Of a stretch of DNA of 35,343 nt, positions 14,181 to 21,170 are shown piece by piece (position 1 is the stretch's first letter; each line of letters starts with the position of its first letter). The notes beneath the pieces were generated by a model. That model was not told the DNA's origin and did not search any database. It worked only from the letters and a program-made list of their open reading frames with translations. The DNA comes from CAZFMJ01 sp964520045. GTDB lineage: Bacteria; Elusimicrobiota; Elusimicrobia; Elusimicrobiales; CAZFMJ01. A program made the position numbers and the translations under genes. The stretch is taken from assembly GCA_964520045.1 (NCBI GenBank), contig CAZFMJ010000028.1:1-35343 (forward strand), read 5' to 3'.

Positions 14181-14849
14181 ATGATTGACAAAAAAACCCA
14201 AAACCTCTGGATGATACCTTTTGCGGACCTTATGTCCTGCATGGTCATACTTTTCCTCGCCCTTTTCTGCCTAAGCTACAATATGAAGCGCACCGATTAT
14301 GAAAAAGCCCTTGCCATGCTCCAAAAAGAAATGGGATCCAAGGCCGCGGACCAGAAACTCTCGGAGACGGAAATAGCCCAGAAAGTCGAAGAACAGCTGA
14401 AGAAGGAAATCGAGCTTGGGAACCTCGGCGTGGAAATGACGACCACTAAGGTCAAGCTGACTTTCTCCTCGCCGGTGCTTTTTGTTTCCGGCTCCGCGGA
14501 TATCAAGCCCCGGGCTAAGGCGATGCTTAAGCCTCTGGCGGACATATTAAAACCCATGGACAATCCGGTGGTGGTGGAAGGCTACACCGACAGCCAAAGG
14601 ATCATAAAAGGAAGCCGGTTCGGCACGAACAGAGAGCTTTCCGCCGCAAGAGCGTTTTCGGTCATAGATTTTATGGTAAAGCAGGGACTTGAGCCGGCAA
14701 GGTTTTCCGCTTTCGGATACGGCGAATACAGGCCGGCCGCGCCCAATGACACGGAAGAGGGAAGAGCCAAAAACAGAAAAATCGAAGTGACCATCTTAAG
14801 AAAGGAAGCGGAAGAAGAAACGGCGGCGAAAGAAGCGGCGCAAGGATAA
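14181..14849 (+). CDS. MotB-family stator subunit 2 (OmpA-like C-terminus)
   Basis: A 222-residue second MotB with a single membrane helix (about 11-33). It bears the proton/sodium-binding Asp, D16 in IPFADLMSCMVIL. A charged helical linker (about 36-85) is followed by an OmpA-like domain (about 88-207) with EGYTDSQR (the usual EGHTD has Y for H), TNRELSAARAFSVIDFM, FGYGEYRPAAPND and GRAKNRKIEV. It differs substantially from MotB1, so it is a paralogue with its own role rather than a recent duplicate. Only one MotA is present, which suggests alternative or mixed stators. No Shine-Dalgarno is visible; the leader is a pyrimidine-rich heptamer array. Confidence 0.92.
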   Translation: MIDKKTQNLWMIPFADLMSCMVILFLALFCLSYNMKRTDYEKALAMLQKEMGSKAADQKLSETEIAQKVEEQLKKEIELGNLGVEMTTTKVKLTFSSPVLFVSGSADIKPRAKAMLKPLADILKPMDNPVVVEGYTDSQRIIKGSRFGTNRELSAARAFSVIDFMVKQGLEPARFSAFGYGEYRPAAPNDTEEGRAKNRKIEVTILRKEAEEETAAKEAAQG

Positions 14850-14876
14850 ACGGAAAATAACAGAAGTTCCCGGACA

Positions 14877-14972
14877 CCAGTCACCAAAGGGAGAAGGCAA
14901 GACAGCTAGGCCGCTAGACGGCTGGACAGCTATTAAGAAGTCGCCAAGTCACCAGTTTCCAGTCACAAGACA
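14877..14972. repeat. Low-complexity 7-8-nt periodic array
   Basis: GACAGCTA, GGCCGCTA, GACGGCTG, GACAGCTA units are followed by GTCGCCA, AGTCACCA, GTTTCCA, GTCACAA units. They fill most of the 194-nt spacer between motB2 and the TPR gene. A TATAAT (15008-15013) lies downstream, but with no good -35. Confidence 0.45.
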
Positions 14973-15043
14973 AGAGAAGAAAAAAACCACCGGACATGGA
15001 AAATAGATATAATATAGCTTAACATCCGGCAGATACATAGACT

Positions 15044-16105
15044 ATGAAACGTATGCTAAATAAATTTATATTTATTTCTTTTATCCTCATCGTCGTATTT
15101 CCGATTTCACAGGCGCAGGAGGAAGCTCCGGCTTCGGAAAACAGCGATTACTCGTCAATGAGCCAGTATTATGACAAAGGCTTTGAATATTACCGGACCA
15201 GAGACTATTCAAAAGCGATCGAAAACTGGAACAAGGCTATCAACATCGATCCCCAGCAGGTTACCGCGCGCAAGATGATAGAAGATGCCCGCAAAAAGCT
15301 TGATGAAGCCAACAAAGGGCTGAAATCGGCGATACAGGATTTCATAGCGAAAGGAAAATACAGCCAGGCTCTCGCAGAAGCGAACGAATTGCTGGGCATG
15401 GATCCCACCAATCCCGATTATCAGAAATTATTCCACCGCCTTTCGGAAATAACGCGGATAACCTCTTCCCTTCCCAGATTTAAACCATGGCTGATAGCCG
15501 GCATAGGGGTCAGGGCATTCCTGCAGGAACCCGAAGATATGCGGCTTGCCTATGACGCATTCCGTTATGCCAAGGAATTGGCTCCGAAGGAAACCGGAAT
15601 AGGCAAAATGCTGGTTTTCTTTGAGTCCGAGCATCCGGAGCTCGTGCTTGAAGAAAGCCTGCCTCCCGGGATAGGCCTGCTTGATTACAAAAAGAACACC
15701 GGCCTTCACTGTATTTATGACGCGAAATACCATCTTGCGGTAAAAGAACTAAGCGCGGTGCTTGCCCTTGAGCCCAACGACGTAGTGGCGCTTAAACGCA
15801 TAGGCTCCGCCTACTACCAGCTTAAAGATAAAGCCCGGGCGAAAGACGCATGGATGAAAGCTTATAAAGTGTCTCCCGAAGACGCTCAATTGAAGAGATA
15901 TCTTGAACAGCTTGACGCGGGCGGATTTCTTGAAGTGGAAACAAGCACGGCCGCGGAAACCCAAAACCAGCCGTCAATAGACGAAGAAACAAAAGAGAAT
16001 GCTCCCGCATTAAAAAAGAGAACTAAAAAGACGGCAAAAACCAAAAGAAGGAAACCCCGCAGAGCTGCCCAAACCCAGCCCGCTCCGGAAAAACAGCCCG
16101 AATAA
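15044..16105 (+). CDS. Exported TPR-repeat protein
   Basis: A 353-residue protein with a signal peptide (about 1-24, ending SQAQ). TPR units are visible at about 41-75 (YYDKGFEYYRTRDYSKAIEN), 97-130 (FIAKGKYSQALAEANELLG) and 222-290 (AKYHLAVKELSAVLALEP, then AYYQLKDKARAKDAW). The C-terminal tail (about 320-353) is very basic and Pro-rich (KKRTKKTAKTKRRKPRR), suited to binding an acidic or nucleic partner or peptidoglycan-associated polymers. TPRs are protein-protein scaffolds. Its position right after two motB genes suggests a periplasmic adaptor for that complex (inference). No Shine-Dalgarno is seen. A TATAAT about 30 nt upstream could give it its own transcript. Confidence 0.85.
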   Translation: MKRMLNKFIFISFILIVVFPISQAQEEAPASENSDYSSMSQYYDKGFEYYRTRDYSKAIENWNKAINIDPQQVTARKMIEDARKKLDEANKGLKSAIQDFIAKGKYSQALAEANELLGMDPTNPDYQKLFHRLSEITRITSSLPRFKPWLIAGIGVRAFLQEPEDMRLAYDAFRYAKELAPKETGIGKMLVFFESEHPELVLEESLPPGIGLLDYKKNTGLHCIYDAKYHLAVKELSAVLALEPNDVVALKRIGSAYYQLKDKARAKDAWMKAYKVSPEDAQLKRYLEQLDAGGFLEVETSTAAETQNQPSIDEETKENAPALKKRTKKTAKTKRRKPRRAAQTQPAPEKQPE

Positions 16106-16196
16106 CGCAACGACGCAATCACGAGTAACCGCTCAGCCAGCCATGAGTCGGGAGTAAAAAGCCGTCAGTCATTCTGAATTCTGACTTCTAAATTCT

Positions 16197-16312
16197 GTTT
16201 ACCGTCTACCTTCTCCCGTCCCAAACAATCCTTAAAAGTAGTGAGTTTGGGGCGGCCCATTCTCAAGGTTTTAGTGGTAAGAATGGGCCGTCTCCCGTTT
16301 ACCCTCTCTTAA
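16197..16312. repeat. Double-palindrome element, copy 2, with flanking heptamer arrays
   Basis: Stem 1: 16216-16226 pairs with 16245-16255, with one G-U. Stem 2: 16251-16263 pairs with 16280-16292, with one G-U. The layout and much of the sequence match the minus strand of 4850-4929. Heptamer units flank it (16197-16215 and 16290-16310). It lies in the 203-nt convergent spacer between the TPR and barrel genes. It lacks the T-tract of a normal terminator. Confidence 0.7.
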
Positions 16313-18360
16313 AACGAATATCCGTATCTCATCGTGACGGTTATTTCCCTGAAGTTTCTGGAAGGATTGCCCGTGTCGCTGCTTTCGTTTCTGCCGACCC
16401 CGAATGTCAGCGTCGACTGATCGCTTTTTGCCCACGCCAATTCGGTGTTCACGGCCATGACGCCGGCCTCGGACGGCGTTATGGAAACGCCCGTTTGGTT
16501 TGAACTGTAGGTGCCCCAAACCTGCACCGCCATGCGTCTTTTGGGCATCTGGCGGGAAAAACTCGCGGTGTATGAATTGCTTCTGTTCTCCCTTGAATCG
16601 ATGATGTCTTTTGAAATCGACATGACGGCGCCCATCGAGCAGGAAAAATTCTTAAACGGATTTAAGACCGCGCTCAAAGACATCATGGCGGAATCGATAT
16701 CGTGCGCCAGCTTGTTCTTATCTGTGAATTTTGTCATCTGGTACCCGGCGTTTATATTATGGGACTTAAAAGGCTGGGAAAGGCCGAACCCTATGGTATC
16801 GGTTTGATTGTTCTGCACCGCGCTGGGATTGCCCACCGCGCTGTTTACCGAGTAGGAAACATTAAAAACAGTCCGCGTGGGGGCCATTATTGAATTGGCA
16901 AAGGTCATTTGATTCTGCGTAGTGGCGACTTTCGCCGGATCATTATCAAGATTGTCTTTATAGCGGTTCATAAGCGCGGAGAATGAAAGCCATTTAACCG
17001 GATAAACGCTCAGGCTCCAGTCCACGGTCATGCGGTCGGCGACAGCCATAGGACTTGAAAAAGCCGCGAATTCAGGATCGGTCCTCTGCATGGACGTTTT
17101 TGCTTTTATAATCCTTCCGTCCCATCTCGCCTCCCCCCTCCATGCGGAGCCCTTCCGGGCGGCGACATTTGAAACGACATCGGGATAAAACTGGCTCACC
17201 TGATAATCGGATGTCAGCGAAAACCTGTTGAAAGGCTCCCACCCCATGCTTGCGCCGTATACCGGATTTTTCTGCGGGGTCAACCCGGGTCCGGTATAAT
17301 TGTCGCTTGCCGGATTAGTGTTAAGGGAATGCATGTTATCCGAACTGAGCACGTAATTTGAAGATATTTTCAGGTTTTGGCGCAGATTCACGGTGCCTTT
17401 CACTCCGTACATCTGTCTTTCATACCGGCCGTTTGTGGTCAGCGAGCCGGGCTGGGCATTGACGGTTTTCCCCCCGAACACGATCCAGCCGAACCTGCCT
17501 TTCTGCTGTTCAAGAGTTCCCCCCCGCATGCCCTGCCCCTGAACGCTCAAAGGGCTTACGGAAGGCGACAAATCTCCGGCGCCTATTATTCCCCACGGCG
17601 CATAATAGTTAAGCAGAATTATGTACGGATCGATAAGCCGCGCGTTTTTGTGAAGCAGATACGCGTTAAAAAGAAACGAGGATTCGGCCACTTTGCCTAT
17701 GATATTGGCCGTAGTGGCCCCGCTGTGGTCTTTCCACTGCCTTAGATTCGAGTTCTTGTACGTGACGGAGATGTCCCCGCCTATTTTATATTTCTCGGGA
17801 GGCGGAGGCGCCTCCTCCTTGATCTTCTTCTCGGTTATCTGAAACAGTTTATATTCGGATTCTATAAGCCGTTTGCCGTCTTTTGACAGGAAAATCCTGT
17901 AAAGCCTTTTTCCAAGATAATTTTCCGGTATGTTGAACTTGAGTATCGCGGCGGCCACGGCTCCGGGCTGGATATCTTCCTGCGGGGAAATCTCTTCCGT
18001 CTTCGCGGCGAAGTTATAATCCACGTCGTATATTTCAGCCGACCAGAAATAGCTTCCTTTCGGCCAGACCTGAGATCCGGAATTGACGGCTAAAACCTGA
18101 AAACTCACCTCCTCGCCGGCCATTGCGGGGTCGGGGAACGGCACGGTAAACTGAAGGCTCGCCGAATCCGCCGCATATAAGGGGATAGCAACGGAAGCAA
18201 GGGAGGCAAAAGAAGCAACGGAAGCGGCGAAAAAAAACAGCAGAAAACGGCCGAAGCCCGCAGGGAAAAATCGGCGCATAGCGGCTGATAACGGGGAAAT
18301 CCGCCGTTCGACTCTTCTTCCGTACCGCGATCTACTCTGCCCAAACAAAATTCTCAGCAT
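16309..18360 (-). CDS. Outer-membrane beta-barrel protein with N-terminal Ig-like domain
   Basis: A 683-residue protein with a long hydrophobic signal region (about 27-64, ending PLYAA). A beta-sandwich-like domain (about 68-175, PMAGEEVSFQVLAVNSGSQVW and onward) resembles CARDB/Ig-like adhesion folds. A Pro-rich linker (EEAPPPPEKY, about 182-191) precedes a long series of amphipathic strands ending in YGYSF, the terminal aromatic recognised by the BAM machinery. No named family is recognised. The start is uncertain: ATG 18360 lacks a Shine-Dalgarno, and the Met at residue 28 (18279) would give a more normal signal peptide. The gene converges on the motor-like operon, so a structural link to it is possible but unproven. 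Confidence 0.82.
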   Translation of the reverse strand: MLRILFGQSRSRYGRRVERRISPLSAAMRRFFPAGFGRFLLFFFAASVASFASLASVAIPLYAADSASLQFTVPFPDPAMAGEEVSFQVLAVNSGSQVWPKGSYFWSAEIYDVDYNFAAKTEEISPQEDIQPGAVAAAILKFNIPENYLGKRLYRIFLSKDGKRLIESEYKLFQITEKKIKEEAPPPPEKYKIGGDISVTYKNSNLRQWKDHSGATTANIIGKVAESSFLFNAYLLHKNARLIDPYIILLNYYAPWGIIGAGDLSPSVSPLSVQGQGMRGGTLEQQKGRFGWIVFGGKTVNAQPGSLTTNGRYERQMYGVKGTVNLRQNLKISSNYVLSSDNMHSLNTNPASDNYTGPGLTPQKNPVYGASMGWEPFNRFSLTSDYQVSQFYPDVVSNVAARKGSAWRGEARWDGRIIKAKTSMQRTDPEFAAFSSPMAVADRMTVDWSLSVYPVKWLSFSALMNRYKDNLDNDPAKVATTQNQMTFANSIMAPTRTVFNVSYSVNSAVGNPSAVQNNQTDTIGFGLSQPFKSHNINAGYQMTKFTDKNKLAHDIDSAMMSLSAVLNPFKNFSCSMGAVMSISKDIIDSRENRSNSYTASFSRQMPKRRMAVQVWGTYSSNQTGVSITPSEAGVMAVNTELAWAKSDQSTLTFGVGRNESSDTGNPSRNFREITVTMRYGYSF

Positions 18361-18398
18361 AATATAATTGAGACGCAGCTACTCTTCTCTTTGTTTCT

Positions 18399-18434
18399 TA
18401 CCGTCTACCTTCTTCCATCTCCCTTCTACCTTCT
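18399..18434. repeat. Heptamer array (CCGTCTA-like)
   Basis: Units read CCGTCTA, CCTTCTT, CCATCTC, CCTTCTA, CCTTCTT between the barrel start codon and the stop of the kelch/FN3 gene. Confidence 0.7.
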
Positions 18435-18437
18435 TTA

Positions 18438-21170
18438 TTATCTTATCACCGCCAGCTTCTTTATCACCTTTTTAGCCTGCGAAGCTTCTTCATCGCGCAC
18501 CATAACCATAAACAGGTATACGCCCGACGCCGCTTTTTCGCCCCTTGAGTTCTTAATATCCCATAAAGCATGCCATACATTTCCCGGCTGGGCCGACATC
18601 TCGGCGATGTCTATCTGTCTTACAAGATTTCCGGCTATGTCAAAAATCATAACTTTAGCTTTTGGGGGATTAAGGTAAGATTCAAACCTTATGACGGCCG
18701 AATCCTTTGCCGGGTTTGGAAACGCATAAACCTTGTTTTGCGGAAGCACGTCCCATGCGAATTTAAGCTTCACGGTTTCGCCTTCCGCCAGAGTCACCTC
18801 CATCATCTCCGTGTATTCAAGGCCGTTATATGCGCGCAGGGAATACCTGCCGGGCAAAAGATTAGACACCATGAATCTGCCGTTGGGCCCCGGATATATC
18901 AGCGCTATCCTTTTGCCCCTCTGATACACCTCCACAAAAGCATCCCCTTCCGAAGCGGGGTCTTTTACTCCGGACAAACTGCTTACGGGCGCAGACCTTA
19001 CCGCCGCGCGCGCCGCCAGCCGTTTCGCGCCGAGCCCGGGGATCTGGCCTGAAATGCTAGCAAGAGTATAATTAATTTCAAGGGCAAAATCCACACCCGC
19101 GCTTCCCATTTCTATGCCGTCTTTCGACACGGAACTCATTATTTCGTTCACCGACCACGAAGCCTGCACCTTATAGACGCCCGCCGGCAATCCTTCCAGC
19201 AGGTATGTCCCGCTTCCGTCGGCCAGAGTATAAGCGCCGGCTTTCAGGCTCCCGTTGGAATCATACGCTTCCACAAGAACCGCCGTTATGCCCTCGCCGT
19301 CCGACTTTGTCACGTGCCCGCTTATAGCGCTGGGAAGAGCCGGTCCGGAGCGCGAAAAAGCCGTATTGGAAGCCTCAGACCAGTTCATAACCTCGTCCCT
19401 CGCCCAAATCCTGAAATAATAAGTGACTCCTGGAGACAAACCGGCGATAAGATAACTGTCCGCGCCTCCGGCTTTCACCGAAGAGGTGGCTATTATCAGC
19501 TGGGCGGACATTGTTGAGAATTCAACCTCCGCGTAGGTGGAATACTGTATGCGGTATTCCCCGCTTGAAATATCGACCGCATTGCCATCGTCTCCGGGAG
19601 CCGTCCATGAAAGAAGCGCCGAGCCGGGCAAAGCCGCGCTTGAAGCCGTGAAATCCGTTACAGCCGAAGGCGCTATCGTGTCCAGCACCGAGAAGGTGGA
19701 GCTGTAGAGCCCGAATTCGGACATATTCGCCGGGACCGCGTTGTCCGACACGCGCAAAGCCGCGTAGTAGCTTTCTCCCGACGCAAAAGCGGATTTAAAA
19801 CCGGCGCTCAGCGCATACGACCATGAGGCGGAATTGCCGGCATTGATCCAAACCGCCGCATTCCCCCATGCGCCGGAAAAGAAATCCCACCACTTTCCGT
19901 CGCTTACGCGTTTTACCGAAATTTCAATCCGGGCTATCCCAGAATCGGGAGCGGAATCCGAAGCGGTGCCTGAAATTAAGTTGGGAGTGTTTATAAAAGC
20001 CCCTCCGGCCGGAGCGGTTATTGCGCCCGAAGGCGCCTCTGAATCAAAAATAAACGACGAGGTGGAATACATGGCGGAATAGTTTCCGGCAGTGTCGCTT
20101 GAGCGAACTACCACGGAATAGGATTTGCCGTTTACCCATGATACGGAAGAAGAATCATACCGCCACTCAGCCGCGCCTTCGGCGCTAAACCACACCGGAC
20201 TAACCGAGACAAAACCGGCCCCGTCCCAATAAAGCCCGGCGGCCGAATCGCGCATGGATACTTCATTGCCTATTATATCGCCGGTAGAAGGAATGCTCAT
20301 GCCAGCGATAACAGGCAAAGCGGAATGATAGGCTGAGCTCGGAGAGGAAATCTGCACAAGCGGGCCGTAGGCGTTTTTGAGTATTTTAAACGCGTTATTG
20401 AGCGTTGAAAAATTACCGGCCCTGTCCAACGCCCTTACGCTTATATAATTCGTGGCGCCGTTGACCAGCTTTATGAAGTTAACAGGCCATGAAGACCCAT
20501 AAACCTGCTGGCCTGATGCCTGCGCTATATCCGTCCACCCTAAAACTGCGCCGTCCGCGGAGGCGGGATTTGTGCTGGCGCTGTATTGGATATTATCAAG
20601 GCCGGAGGCATCGTCCGCGAAAAACACGCCGTATACGGCTCCCCCGTCCGCCGTCCGCCAGAAATCCTCTCCCGAAGCATTATCCTGTATCCTGACCGGC
20701 GTAGTGTCTTTGCGCACATAAAAAACATCCGCTTTTTCGGCGGTATTTCCCGCAATATCGTAAACCTTTACCGATATATAATTGCTTGAACCCTCAAGCA
20801 GGGAATTCCACACTGATACCGGGATCTGCCAGTCGGCCTCATAAGACGGCGCGTCTATATTGGCGGCCGCATCCGTCCAGTTTGAAAGCTCAAAACCCGA
20901 ACCTGCCGGCCCGGTGGTTGCGCGCACCTGAAACTTTAAAACGCCGGAGCCCGAATCCGAAAACCCCACTTTATAGGCTCCGGTATTGGAATTGCGCCAG
21001 ACATCGTCGCCCGGCTGGCTGTCTGCGATTAACGGACTTACCGAGTCAAGAGAAATATCATACCGCGTCTTTACGGGATCAAGAGATGCAAACACGGTGC
21101 GCGCTCCGGAGCTGTTGTATGCCTGGACTCTGGCGTAATAAGTGGTATATGCGGAAAGTCCGGTGAACAA
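18438..21170 (-). CDS. Kelch/FN3 surface protein, C-terminal fragment (frameshifted)
   Basis: About 910 residues in the reading frame downstream of a frameshift at about 21222-21228. The frame holds the end of an FN3 domain (LSAYTTYYARVQAYN) and several repeated Ig-like blocks of the type found in large surface proteins (WRNSNTGAYKVGFSDSGSGV; TNYISVRALDRAGNFSTLNN). Another FN3 follows (LSPGVTYYFRIWARDEVMNW). Then come a carboxypeptidase-regulatory-like domain (VTKSDGEGITAVLVEAYDSN, about 630-700) and a C-terminal FlgD/sorting-type Ig domain (about 808-910, NKVYAFPNPAKDSAVIRF ... GVYLFMVMV). It is not an independent gene: no start or Shine-Dalgarno exists at the frame's beginning, and the domain it opens with is continued from the upstream frame. 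Confidence 0.85.
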   Translation of the reverse strand: MFTGLSAYTTYYARVQAYNSSGARTVFASLDPVKTRYDISLDSVSPLIADSQPGDDVWRNSNTGAYKVGFSDSGSGVLKFQVRATTGPAGSGFELSNWTDAAANIDAPSYEADWQIPVSVWNSLLEGSSNYISVKVYDIAGNTAEKADVFYVRKDTTPVRIQDNASGEDFWRTADGGAVYGVFFADDASGLDNIQYSASTNPASADGAVLGWTDIAQASGQQVYGSSWPVNFIKLVNGATNYISVRALDRAGNFSTLNNAFKILKNAYGPLVQISSPSSAYHSALPVIAGMSIPSTGDIIGNEVSMRDSAAGLYWDGAGFVSVSPVWFSAEGAAEWRYDSSSVSWVNGKSYSVVVRSSDTAGNYSAMYSTSSFIFDSEAPSGAITAPAGGAFINTPNLISGTASDSAPDSGIARIEISVKRVSDGKWWDFFSGAWGNAAVWINAGNSASWSYALSAGFKSAFASGESYYAALRVSDNAVPANMSEFGLYSSTFSVLDTIAPSAVTDFTASSAALPGSALLSWTAPGDDGNAVDISSGEYRIQYSTYAEVEFSTMSAQLIIATSSVKAGGADSYLIAGLSPGVTYYFRIWARDEVMNWSEASNTAFSRSGPALPSAISGHVTKSDGEGITAVLVEAYDSNGSLKAGAYTLADGSGTYLLEGLPAGVYKVQASWSVNEIMSSVSKDGIEMGSAGVDFALEINYTLASISGQIPGLGAKRLAARAAVRSAPVSSLSGVKDPASEGDAFVEVYQRGKRIALIYPGPNGRFMVSNLLPGRYSLRAYNGLEYTEMMEVTLAEGETVKLKFAWDVLPQNKVYAFPNPAKDSAVIRFESYLNPPKAKVMIFDIAGNLVRQIDIAEMSAQPGNVWHALWDIKNSRGEKAASGVYLFMVMVRDEEASQAKKVIKKLAVIR

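Noticed and set aside
12298..14849. Zorya-type anti-phage system (MotA/MotB-like ZorAB)
   Set aside because: MotA has normal flagellar length without the long ZorA tail, no ZorC, ZorD or ZorE gene is nearby, and the upstream gene is a FliF/FliG fusion.
18438..18750. Type IX secretion sorting domain at the end of the kelch protein
   Set aside because: The C-terminal domain resembles FlgD/Por-sorting Ig folds, but no Por/Gld genes are in the window, so a T9SS route is not claimed.
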